Below are positions 45,597 through 53,958 of a stretch of DNA of 64,000 nt, piece by piece. The DNA is from Bacteroidota bacterium. GTDB lineage: Bacteria; Bacteroidota; Bacteroidia; AKYH767-A; 2013-40CM-41-45. The first letter of the stretch is position 1; each line of letters starts with the position of its first letter. The notes beneath the pieces are model-generated. The model saw only the letters and a program-made list of their open reading frames with translations. It had not been told where the DNA came from and made no database searches. The DNA is taken from contig JADKJP010000007.1 in the NCBI GenBank assembly GCA_016720935.1, positions 806,001 through 870,000 of the forward strand. Direction: 5' to 3'. The position numbers were made by a program, and so were the translations under genes.

Positions 45597-45643
45597 CCCG
45601 CTGGGCCTGGTCTTTAAAGAAAGCTTTTGCGCCGGCAGACTTA
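45597..45643 (+). repeat. REP-like palindromic element, copy R6 (degenerate)
   Basis: CCGCTGGGCCTGGTC TTTAA followed by GCGCCGGCAGACTT matches the element with several changes. The outer pairing is weakened. It lies 4 bases past the stop of the YD-repeat-like gene, the same position relative to a gene end as R1. Confidence 0.7.
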
Positions 45644-45651
45644 CAAAAAAA

Positions 45652-45752
45652 AGTGGAAATGGAAGTGGAAGAGTAAGTGGAAGTTTCAGGTTTCAAGTAC
45701 TTCAAACTTAAAACTTCCACTTACTCTTACTCTTCCACTAACACTTCCACTT
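45652..45752. repeat. Long imperfect hairpin H1 next to the four-helix-bundle gene
   Basis: Arms of nearly 50 bases built from GTGGAAG/GTAAGTG words meet at the centre AAGTACTT (45695-45702). It lies 15 bases past the end of the four-helix-bundle gene and can fold in either strand, so it may terminate transcription from both sides. Confidence 0.82.
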
Positions 45753-45766
45753 ATCATCCTGAGCTT

Positions 45767-46114
45767 TTACCTCAAACTTTTTTCCAATCCAAACAACATT
45801 TTGGTCATCTCAAATGCAAATGAATAAATTTCGGAATAGACTTCTTCAGACAAGAAATTGAGCGTTTTCAGCTGATCAAGAATGGCTACACATTCGAAGG
45901 TTGAACCAATTGCAATTACATAAAAACGTCGTCGATCTGCTCTGGCAGTTCTTCCAGTTCCCTCAGCTATGTTTAAAGGAATACTAAACGCAGCCCTCTT
46001 AAGTTGTTCCCGATATTCCCTATCAATATTTTTATTTGCTAAAAGCAAAGAATAAATTTTCGAATTGAAGACTGTCGCTTTTTTGTAAACAAGTAATTTT
46101 TCAAAATCGAACAT
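45767..46114 (-). CDS. Four-helix-bundle protein (23S rRNA intervening-sequence family)
   Basis: 115 residues, all helical. It has the family motifs FEKLLVYKKA, FSIPLNIAEGTGR and RRRFYVIAIGSTFECVAILD. Members were first found encoded inside 23S rRNA intervening sequences and are related to the Avd accessory protein of diversity-generating retroelements; their biochemical role is unresolved and may be nucleic-acid binding. No rRNA or reverse transcriptase lies nearby. The gene is flanked by hairpin H1 downstream and hairpins H2-H4 upstream, all made of the same words, which suggests a small repeat-associated cassette. Confidence 0.88.
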   Translation of the reverse strand: MFDFEKLLVYKKATVFNSKIYSLLLANKNIDREYREQLKRAAFSIPLNIAEGTGRTARADRRRFYVIAIGSTFECVAILDQLKTLNFLSEEVYSEIYSFAFEMTKMLFGLEKSLR

Positions 46115-46225
46115 CGTGTGGTTTTAATTTCAAAACACCGATAAAAAGTTGGGAAGTAAAAACTGTGTTTGATGGTGAATAAAAAAAACTTAATAGGTAC
46201 TGAAAAAAAATAAAGGCGGAAAATA

Positions 46226-46482
46226 TAGTGGAAGTTTTATATTCTTGAAACATGCACTTACACTTACACATCTACTAACTTTTCTACTCCAAATGAAGGG
46301 TTAAAAAATAGTGGAAGTGGAAGTGTAAGTCTTAAGTTTTAAGTACTTGAAACTTAAAACTTACACTTACACATCCACTAACTCTCCCAGATCAAATCGT
46401 GGCACAAAAAAAAAGTGGAAGGGTAAGTGGAAGTTTTAGGTTTCAAGGATTTTGAAACTTGCACTTCCACATACACTTCCAC
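46226..46482. repeat. Hairpin array H2-H4 upstream of the four-helix-bundle gene
   Basis: Three imperfect palindromes: H2 46226-46279, H3 46309-46379 (arms AGTGGAAGTGGAAGTGTAAG and the matching CTTACACTTACACATCCACT) and H4 46413-46482. They share words and the centre AAGTACTT or a variant with H1 at 45652. The rest of 46115-46659 is AT-rich and shows no gene. Confidence 0.8.
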
Positions 46483-46659
46483 TCCAATGTAGCCCCTTCT
46501 GGGCAGATTCCGAACTCTTTAGTGCATAAAATTGCGAATTTGAGTGTTTTTCAGCCCTAATAGAACTCAATCAACATCTAAAAATATTTTTTTTCATTTT
46601 CGGGAATGAACTAGATTCAGCTTTAAAATTTCTCAATCAATCAAATGCCAGAGTCTCGT

Positions 46660-47074
46660 TTATTGAGCTACAAAAAACTTTATCACTTCGCTAGTTTTCG
46701 AATTTCGAAGGCAAGCAAAATAGACCCCTCCTGATAAATTTTCTGCACTAATTTTCATACTCCAGTTGCCGGATGGTAATATTGTTTCATTCAATTTGCT
46801 GCCGAATAAATTGTAAATTTCTAACTGGACATCTTGCTTCAATTGAGGGTATGAAATAGTGAACTGTTCACCTCTAACAGGATTGGGATAGATGTGAAAA
46901 AGATTGGAGGCAGGAAGAGAAGTAATTGCGTCAATTACCAGACTATCGCATGCGCTGCCAGTCAAGGCTCCCAGTCTATAGTTTGGAAAATTTGGAGGAA
47001 AGCCGAGGGGGCAGGGAAGTTCAATAGCGTGTTGAATAACATTACATGCAAGTCCTTGCTGCTCTGTAAGTGGT
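46660..47074 (-). pseudogene. 3' remnant of a T9SS-cargo gene
   Basis: The frame from the stop at 46660 runs back to about 47074 and reads GLACNVIQHAIELPCPLGFP, NYRLGALTGSACDSLVIDAI and a T9SS sorting domain (FHIYPNPVRGEQFTISYPQL). The first ATG is 46965, but the coding sense continues upstream of it with no signal peptide, so the gene has lost its 5' part. It is fused head-to-head with another truncated gene at about 47075. Confidence 0.7.
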
Positions 47075-47075
47075 A

Positions 47076-47509
47076 AACATGGGAATTATGATTGCTGGAT
47101 TTTTAAAATTGATCATCAGGGATTTATTGAATGGAAAAACTCCTGTGGTGGTTCTGACAATGAGGGGGCATATTCAATTCAACAAACAATTGATCATGGT
47201 TTAAACTCGGTTTTAACACCGGAAAATCGGAAATAAGTGTACCTTCTTCACAACTTATTATTTCGCCAAATCCAATATTATCTAGTATTAAATTAAATCT
47301 CATTCATCCCGATGACATAAACATTAGCTTATTTGATGTACAAGGACGCCTACTCAGAATATTTAGCTGCGGAAGGTTAGATTTTGGAATAAATAAAATT
47401 AATTTGGACAGAAATGATCTATTACTTTTAAGTAATGGTATATATATACTTCATGTTCAAGGAAAATTTACAAATATCTCATCCAAAATTTTATTAATGA
47501 AAAACTAGA
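47076..47509 (+). pseudogene. Remnant of a third 53-residue-repeat T9SS gene
   Basis: HGNYDCWIFKIDHQGFIEWK followed by NSCGGSDNEGAYSIQQTIDH is one repeat of the family at 32784 and 40637. After a stop near 47235 the frame shifts, and LIISPNPILSSIKLNLIHPD...SNGIYILHVQGKF, a T9SS tail, runs to a stop at 47507-47509. Most of the repeats are missing, so this is true deletion debris, not just a sequencing error. Confidence 0.75.
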
Positions 47510-47595
47510 GTATGATCATTCAATAGTATTAACATGTAATAGCTACTACTTCACCTGACAGACAGGGATGTAGTAGCTATTACATCTATGGTGTA

Positions 47596-48495
47596 TCAAT
47601 AGCTCAGTACAATTCGTACCACGTCCTGCTTTTCATTGCGAATAACCCGAATGAGGTATGTACCAGGAGCCAGACCTTGATCAATAAGTGGTAATTCAAG
47701 GGTGTACTCACCAGCCGCAACGTATTCGGCATCCAATTTGATTAGGCTCCTTCCGGCTAAGTCCAATAGTTCTAAATGAACTTTGCCTTGTTCAGTCATC
47801 GTGAATTTCAGAGTAACGTTTTCTGCAGTTGGATTAGGGTAGACCTGAACTTCATCGACGCCAACCGAAAAAACCTCAGCTTCCCTGCAAGAGATAGATG
47901 TGGTCTTTGTTTTTGGATTACTATAACCACATGTATTTCTGGCTTTCACGCTCACCTGTCCTGATCGATTGCCCATTCGTACTGAGATTGATACTGTGCC
48001 CTGTCCTGTTAAAATAGAAGCTCCCTGAGGAACTGACCATGTATAGGATGTAGCCCCTTGGACAGGCTGACTACTGTATGCATATATCTGGTTGTGGCAT
48101 ACGCCGCCTGGTCCACTAATTGACGCCGGGGAAGAAGGTACTGTAGAAACCGAGAGGCATCTTGTCGAGGAAGTTCCGCAGCTATTCACAGCTCTCACAC
48201 TAATCGTACCCCCGGAAGTGCATCCCCCGCCAAACGATACTGTGATTCCAGTACTGCCCTGCCCCGAAGTTATCGAAATGCCCGGACTTGTAGTCCATTG
48301 GTATGAGGTTGCGCCGCTTACAGGTAAAATTGAATAGCTTACACCGGTCAAATTACACAAGCCAAAGGTCGGGCCACTAATTGAACCAGGTAGAGATGGG
48401 CGATTTAATACCTGAATGGTAACCGATACACAGGATGTTGGACCACAGCCTCCACCTTCTCCCCCGCACATAATAACTGGTTGTTGTACATACAT
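47596..48495 (-). CDS. Kelch/LamG/Ig T9SS protein, C-terminal part
   Basis: 299 residues: Ig-like repeats (PGSISGPTFGLCNLTGVSYS; PASISGPGGVCHNQIYAYSS), also seen in the C-terminus of the giant protein at 13187, and a T9SS tail (VQVYPNPTAENVTLKFTMTE). The upstream frame joins at the C5 run 48461-48465: one C less gives YYVRGEGGGCGPTSC across the break. The intact gene is inferred to be 47596-51161, about 1188 residues. Confidence 0.72.
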   Translation of the reverse strand: MYVQQPVIMCGGEGGGCGPTSCVSVTIQVLNRPSLPGSISGPTFGLCNLTGVSYSILPVSGATSYQWTTSPGISITSGQGSTGITVSFGGGCTSGGTISVRAVNSCGTSSTRCLSVSTVPSSPASISGPGGVCHNQIYAYSSQPVQGATSYTWSVPQGASILTGQGTVSISVRMGNRSGQVSVKARNTCGYSNPKTKTTSISCREAEVFSVGVDEVQVYPNPTAENVTLKFTMTEQGKVHLELLDLAGRSLIKLDAEYVAAGEYTLELPLIDQGLAPGTYLIRVIRNEKQDVVRIVLSY

Positions 48496-48725
48496 TCACC
48501 TGGATACTGGGCCCTGTACCTTGAACAGTTCCCAGCCCGCAGCCTCCCTTTGTACCAACGCCAAACTCCACCGGTGGGCAGTATTCCACCAACCAAGGAT
48601 AATGTTGTAGAGGTTCCGGAACAGACTGTGATACCGGCGCTGCTGTTCACGGAAGTCGGTGCCTCACAAATCACTGGAGGGATCACATTCACTGTAACCG
48701 AAACACAGGCTGTGCTATTGCACAC
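48405..48725 (-). CDS. Kelch/LamG/Ig T9SS protein, Ig-repeat fragment
   Basis: A short fragment with CVSVTVNVIPPVICEAPTSV and LSLVGGILPTGGVWRWYKG, part of an Ig-like repeat. It is split from its continuation (GCGLGTVQGTGPSIQVNVCT) by a length change in the C3 run at 48546-48548. It has no start signal of its own; ATG use is an artefact of the shift. Confidence 0.55.
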   Translation of the reverse strand: MCNSTACVSVTVNVIPPVICEAPTSVNSSAGITVCSGTSTTLSLVGGILPTGGVWRWYKGRLRAGNCSRYRAQYPGECMYNNQLLCAGEKVEAVVQHPVYRLPFRY

Positions 48726-48772
48726 TCCTTCCGCCCTTACAAAATATGTTGTGGTGATTTGCGGAGTTACAA

Positions 48773-50236
48773 TCAGCGATGAACCGGAACCAATTGATGT
48801 TCCTCCGCATGAAGTTGTATACCATTTCCAGGAAGCACCAGTTCCAAGAGTACCCCATTTACATTTAAGGTAACAGGTGTTCCGGGGGCTATATTATCGG
48901 CACTTGCTCCTGCTGATGAAGCAACCATACTCGGCAAATTGAATGTCAGATTCAAGGTTGCTATACTGTCACATCCTGCAACGTTTGTTGTATGGTAGGG
49001 ATAGACGCCAGGCTGAGTATAGATTTGTCCATTCCAAGTGTATGCGTCGCATGTGCTTATATCTGTCAAGGAACTGGTGGCCTCATTGACTGTTACAGTT
49101 ACACTCGCCGTACAGTTATTAATTCCATTACTAGCGGTTACTACATATGTTGTTGTTTGAGTCGGGCTTACGGTAATCACCTGTCCTGAATCGCCCGTCG
49201 ACCACAAATATGTTAAACCAGAATATAATTGTTTAACTTCTTCCGGAGAAATAGCGCGATTCCAAATCCCAACATCGTCAAGTTTACCATTATAATAATT
49301 TGATGGAATGCCATTACTGGTCCAATAACCTTTGCCCATCAACAATGGCAAGTTATTTTGTCCTATCACGGTAGATGTAGGAATTAGCTGACGATTTATT
49401 AAATTACCATTTAAATAGGCATAACATGAATCCTTTTGTTTGTCAGTAACAAATACAACATGAAACCATTGGTTGATTGTAAAATTGGATTGCGCAATTC
49501 TTGTAACTAACCAACTTGATCCGGCTCCACTCTTGAAACGGTAATCAAGATCAGGAGAATAAATATTCTGCCCAAATATCACTTCAAACCCTGTATTTGA
49601 ATTTCCAGAAGGGTCAATAGGTAAATTTTGATTGGTTTTACTAAGGATAGCCATGTCATTCCCAATCGGATTGGGAATGACAGGTAGATAAATCCAAAAA
49701 GATATGGATTGTTTACTATCGGCAAATTGCCAATTTGCACTATTAAGGACTTCAATATAATTGTTAGAACCATTGAATGAATATGCATTGCCTGGTTGGC
49801 CGAATCGATCAGATGTTAAAGAGGCACCATAAACAGTTCCATCGTTCCCATTTCCGCTTTGATCAGTTGCATTTCCACAGAAAGGATACCACGCAAGAAG
49901 CCCTTGTCGCAGACTCGAGGGAAGTTCAGACAATTGACAAGCAGACCCTGTGCCTAAACCCGTAGCAATTGCAGTTAACATTACACTGCTTCCCGAACAA
50001 ATTGATGTATCGTTATTAAGAATTTCAACATTATGCAAATCGAGATACATACTGTCCATTACTGAGCAAGAGCCCTGGTTAACAGAACAGATGTACCATC
50101 CAGATTGACCTATGGTTATTGATTGGGATGTCGAACCCGTATTCCAGAGATAGGAGTCATATCCGCTCCCGGCATCCAAAAAAGCTAGCCCCGCAAGCGG
50201 TAATCGTATCCTGTGGAAAAGGATTAGGATCGACAT
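48773..50236 (-). CDS. Kelch/LamG/Ig T9SS protein, LamG-containing middle part
   Basis: Meaningful from about 50180 (LDAGSGYDSYLWNTGSTSQS). It holds an Ig-like domain, then a LamG/concanavalin-A-like domain of about 200 residues (GLLAWYPFCGNATDQSGNGN...NNYIEVLNSANWQF...DDVGIWNRAISPEEVKQLYS) that usually binds glycans, then another Ig-like repeat. The 3' break is at the C4 run 48853-48856; one more C restores NGGTLGTGASWKWYTTSCGG. Confidence 0.7.
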   Translation of the reverse strand: MSILILFHRIRLPLAGLAFLDAGSGYDSYLWNTGSTSQSITIGQSGWYICSVNQGSCSVMDSMYLDLHNVEILNNDTSICSGSSVMLTAIATGLGTGSACQLSELPSSLRQGLLAWYPFCGNATDQSGNGNDGTVYGASLTSDRFGQPGNAYSFNGSNNYIEVLNSANWQFADSKQSISFWIYLPVIPNPIGNDMAILSKTNQNLPIDPSGNSNTGFEVIFGQNIYSPDLDYRFKSGAGSSWLVTRIAQSNFTINQWFHVVFVTDKQKDSCYAYLNGNLINRQLIPTSTVIGQNNLPLLMGKGYWTSNGIPSNYYNGKLDDVGIWNRAISPEEVKQLYSGLTYLWSTGDSGQVITVSPTQTTTYVVTASNGINNCTASVTVTVNEATSSLTDISTCDAYTWNGQIYTQPGVYPYHTTNVAGCDSIATLNLTFNLPSMVASSAGASADNIAPGTPVTLNVNGVLLELVLPGNGIQLHAEEHQLVPVHR

Positions 50237-51161
50237 TGCAGGATGGACTATACTCCCAACAGTCTTTCTGATTTCCAGAATTATTAACCCCCGTTAAAGC
50301 GTAACCTTTACCAGCAATTGAAAATGCTGTAGCATCCCATCTTTCTAATCCGAAACTTGTTTCTTGGGTCCATGCATTTGAGATTGGACTATAAGACCAA
50401 AAATCATTAAAGTGCGCTGGGAAGTTAACACCAGTCCCTACATATCCCTTATTCCCAATAGAAAAGCTAAATGTGGACCATCGAGCACCACCCGTAAAAT
50501 CTGCAATGGGTGTCCATAAATTATTTACTGTATCATACTCCCAAAAATCTACTAACCCAGTACCAGAAGTCTGACCTAAACCAATGTAACCTTTCGTACC
50601 AATTGTAAACGAAGCCGCTTCATATCTAGCCATGCCCGCAAAATCAGCTCTCTGTATCCAGGAATCATTTGCCGGGCTGTATTGCCAAAAATCAATTTTC
50701 CATGTACCATCATAACCTGTTCCAACATAACCCTTATCTCCAATAGCAAATCCAACTGCTGAATGCCTGGCGGAAGCCGGAAAACTAGATACTTGAATCC
50801 ATGAATTTGAATTTGGGTCATACTCATAGAAATCATTGAAGTAAACCGGACCGTTTAAACTTACGCCCGTACCAACATACCCTTTATTGCCGATCGAGAA
50901 TGCTACAGCCGCGTGGCGAGCGCCACCTCCAAAATCAGCTTTCTGGGACCACACATTTGATGCTGGATCATACTCCCAAAAGTCAGCATATTCTAAAGTT
51001 GTTATGCTATTTCTGCCGGTCCCAACATATCCTTTAGTATCTATAGAAAAACTAACAACATCACATCTGTTTGATCCTCCAAAGTCAGCCTTTTGGATCC
51101 ATGTTCCTTGTGCGAATAAAAAATTAAATGCACAAGCGCAAAAGTATACAGCAGAAAACAT
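50157..51161 (-). CDS. Kelch/LamG/Ig T9SS protein, N-terminal kelch part
   Basis: 334 residues. The signal peptide (FSAVYFCACAFNFLFAQG) may begin a little upstream. Six kelch repeats follow, of the type W.QKADFGG.ARH.AV.FSIGNKGYVGTG.......DFWEYDP..N, enough for a six-bladed beta-propeller. The frame breaks at the A6 run 50178-50183; with five A the sequence reads ACGASFLDAGSGYDSYLWN and enters the LamG part. Confidence 0.75.
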   Translation of the reverse strand: MFSAVYFCACAFNFLFAQGTWIQKADFGGSNRCDVVSFSIDTKGYVGTGRNSITTLEYADFWEYDPASNVWSQKADFGGGARHAAVAFSIGNKGYVGTGVSLNGPVYFNDFYEYDPNSNSWIQVSSFPASARHSAVGFAIGDKGYVGTGYDGTWKIDFWQYSPANDSWIQRADFAGMARYEAASFTIGTKGYIGLGQTSGTGLVDFWEYDTVNNLWTPIADFTGGARWSTFSFSIGNKGYVGTGVNFPAHFNDFWSYSPISNAWTQETSFGLERWDATAFSIAGKGYALTGVNNSGNQKDCWEYSPSCNVDPNPFPQDTITACGASFFGCRERI

Positions 51162-51461
51162 AAATATCTTTTCATAATTCTATATTTTATACAAGTTTGT
51201 AGTAAATTTATAATATGTTTCTCTATTGTCACAGATCTTACTCACGATAAACTCTATAAAACAGCTGCGATTTCGCAGAGTCCATCTTAAACATTTCTTT
51301 CGTTTATGATATATATCACCTGAATTGATTGCTGCGAATTAAGTCCAAGGCTCGAAAAACAAGAAATGTTATTTTACTAAACTGATGTTAATTCCATTGG
51401 CGCAGATAAACATGCCCAATTAATTCGGAGTAGGTTTTATAGCAAACTCACTAATTTGAAT

Positions 51462-51632
51462 TTATTCCTTCTTTGCCCATACACCAAGATACCCGTTGCT
51501 TCCAATTGAAAAGCCTGCAGAACCTGTTCGAACACCTCCACCATAGTCGGCTTTTTGAACCCAAGTATTTTGTGCTGCAACTTGACTGGAAATAAACAAT
51601 GTCACCAATAAAATCCTAATTACAATTTTCAT
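51462..51632 (-). pseudogene. Truncated kelch gene: signal peptide plus first repeat only
   Basis: 56 codons from ATG 51632: MKIVIRILLVTLFISSQVAA, then NTWVQKADYGGGVRTGSAGF and SIGSNGYLGVWAKKE before the stop. It matches the start of the kelch gene at 51161 and ends inside the first repeat. It is most likely the remainder of a second kelch copy, lost between 51161 and 51462. The 51162-51461 gap shows nothing else. Confidence 0.65.
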
Positions 51633-51693
51633 GTGTTTAAATTTTTGATATTTCATGTTATATAAAAAATACTGTCTCCTACAGTTTATCATT

Positions 51694-53856
51694 CTATAAC
51701 CCCACAACCACTCTCTCATAAAACCGACGATTTTCAATTTGAATGATTGCTATATACACTCCCCTTGCAAGGCCTGCAACGAATATCGTTGTACTTTTGG
51801 CAATCAATTTCTCTTTTAAAACTTCTTTTCCGGTTATATCCAAAAATATTATTTCTGACCCCACGTGACCTGCAGGAATGTTGATGCTAACAAAATCAGA
51901 AGTCGGATTGGGATAGATTATTATATCAGCTTCAAGAATTTCATTTTGAAGATTTGTAGTTGCATAATAATAGGATGCGGAAAATCCTGTACACCCAATT
52001 GAATCGTAAGTAACCACCACATAATTCCCGGTCTGATTTGGAATAATAAATGGCGATGCACCTGAACTGTAAAGTGCCCCATCCAAATACCATTCATAAT
52101 GGTCAGCAACCGACAAAGTGAATAATGTATCTCCTGAAAGTTGAATTTCCGGCCCGGAAATATGAATGAGTTCCGATTGAACGGTGCAGACCCCTCCTTG
52201 GAAGTAGTCTGATGAATAGTTGCCAGTAACTTCAACAGAATAATCTCCGGGTTGACTCACTTCCAGGACAGATAAATTTGCATTGGGTATTATCTGACCA
52301 TTCTCGTACCATTGATAACTTACATTCCCAGAATTTTGAACGGATAAACTAATAGGTCCGGAACAAGTCGAAGAATCAACATCTATCCTGGTCGAAAAAA
52401 CAGGTGAGACATGGTACAGAATTGTATCCATATTGCCGGCATTGTCTTGTGCAAAAACGGTGTAAGTCATGCTATCATTCACTTCTATCACAGGATTAGT
52501 GATTGTATCCGAGGACAAACCAGTTGAGGGGTACCAATGAATTTGATAGGGAGCACAACCTCCCGCTATAATTAGATTAGGTTGATATACAGATCCCGGA
52601 CAAACAGGTGGATCAATATCCCATCTGGGAACAAAAATTCCAATATCGGAGGAATTATAATAAGAATATTCTACATAGGTATTTGTTTCTGCAGTCGTGA
52701 TCCACATTTGTTCATGGTAACGAATTAATAACCCTGCAGAATCATAAGTATTCTGAAAATTGTTTCCACAAGGGTTGGTACAACCCCCGGTTTGCTCCAT
52801 ATCTATTAGTCGATTTTCCGCATCATATGTATAGATTGTAATGTACGGACGATAAATTCCGGACCACAATGAATCACCATTAAAAAGATCCAAAGAATAT
52901 AGACCTTCGGATGATATCATCAGTTTATATTCACCGTTTAAAAGATCATAATCATAACTATAAATATATGCCTCAGTATTATAGAAAGTCACGGTGTCGA
53001 TGGATGTATAGGTGAATGAATGCCAATAAACTGTTGCATCCAAAGAATCAAGATCATAGTACAAGGTATCTACAGCACCAACACCATCTACGATCACAGG
53101 AATTAATCTGACAATGCGGGCACTCCAGTTCCCCTCCTGCAGTTGATATGGAACCAGAGAGACAACTTGCCAATTAGCTGCCAGAGTGTCCCAATAACTG
53201 AGCTCCAGCGAGGTTCTTGTAGAACCTGTATAAGTGAAGACAAACATTGAATCGCTCAACCATGATGAACCATTTCCATGGTAAAATATTTTTGAATAGG
53301 GCTGATCATTTAGATAAACTGTTTCTGTTTTCAGATCATTTGTCCACATCCCCAAAACATTAAAATAAGAGTTGTATTCAATAAGCTGGTCATTCACATC
53401 GTACAGATAGGTCTTTATAGAAAGAGAATCCCATACAGCACCGTTCCAGACTCTCTCATACTCACCTGTAAGTTTATCCGTCAATGAATATGTAAACGTA
53501 ACTGATCGTTTATTCATCCAACCAGACACGGAACCCTCGCTTACAAGAATCTCCTGAATTAATCCTGTTGTCGTATAAATTGTATCCGACTTATTCCAGA
53601 ATCCATTTCCACAACTAAGAGAAGACCAGGGCATCCCATTTTGTCCACAATAGGAACTCATTCCGGAATCCTTATCAAATATATTTATACCCAGACTATA
53701 GCTTCTCGTATTATTGAAATAGTCCAGGGTATATCCGGAGGAAATAATTGTTGAATCATTTCCACAAGAAATCGGAGACCGAAAGGAATTCTCCTTACCA
53801 AAACAAAACAACAAATTTGATACTGCGAAAAATGTTAGTATAAAATGTCTCATCAA
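51694..53856 (-). CDS. Secreted YD-repeat-like protein with T9SS sorting domain, intact copy
   Basis: A 720-residue exported protein (signal MMRHFILTFFAVSNLLFCFG). Its domain order matches 23863-25821: YD-like strands (YSYDYDLLNGEYKLMISSEG), an Ig-like WYPSTGLSSDTITNPVIEVN domain, two WYENG/WYLDG domains, then a complete T9SS sorting domain (IIIYPNPTSDFVSINIPAGH). It is the reference copy for recognising the frameshifts in the two relatives. Surface localisation is expected; function unknown. Confidence 0.8.
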   Translation of the reverse strand: MMRHFILTFFAVSNLLFCFGKENSFRSPISCGNDSTIISSGYTLDYFNNTRSYSLGINIFDKDSGMSSYCGQNGMPWSSLSCGNGFWNKSDTIYTTTGLIQEILVSEGSVSGWMNKRSVTFTYSLTDKLTGEYERVWNGAVWDSLSIKTYLYDVNDQLIEYNSYFNVLGMWTNDLKTETVYLNDQPYSKIFYHGNGSSWLSDSMFVFTYTGSTRTSLELSYWDTLAANWQVVSLVPYQLQEGNWSARIVRLIPVIVDGVGAVDTLYYDLDSLDATVYWHSFTYTSIDTVTFYNTEAYIYSYDYDLLNGEYKLMISSEGLYSLDLFNGDSLWSGIYRPYITIYTYDAENRLIDMEQTGGCTNPCGNNFQNTYDSAGLLIRYHEQMWITTAETNTYVEYSYYNSSDIGIFVPRWDIDPPVCPGSVYQPNLIIAGGCAPYQIHWYPSTGLSSDTITNPVIEVNDSMTYTVFAQDNAGNMDTILYHVSPVFSTRIDVDSSTCSGPISLSVQNSGNVSYQWYENGQIIPNANLSVLEVSQPGDYSVEVTGNYSSDYFQGGVCTVQSELIHISGPEIQLSGDTLFTLSVADHYEWYLDGALYSSGASPFIIPNQTGNYVVVTYDSIGCTGFSASYYYATTNLQNEILEADIIIYPNPTSDFVSINIPAGHVGSEIIFLDITGKEVLKEKLIAKSTTIFVAGLARGVYIAIIQIENRRFYERVVVGL

Positions 53857-53896
53857 AATAATTGTTAAAATAAGTTACCATCCAATTCTTCAAAAT

Positions 53897-53904
53897 CAAA
53901 TTTA
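53897..53904 (-). promoter_or_regulatory. Candidate -7 promoter element TAAATTTG
   Basis: It matches the Bacteroidota TAnnTTTG element on the minus strand, 41 bases before the start of the YD-repeat-like gene. A TTTG lies upstream, but its 14-base spacing is shorter than the usual 17-21, so the match is partial. Confidence 0.35.
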
Positions 53905-53958
53905 TAAATATTCCATTTCAAATGCACCGGATAAATGCATTAATTTATCGCATGTTTG

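Noticed and set aside
45767..46114. Diversity-generating retroelement accessory gene (avd)
   Set aside because: The fold family is related, but there is no reverse transcriptase, template repeat or variable repeat in the neighbourhood.
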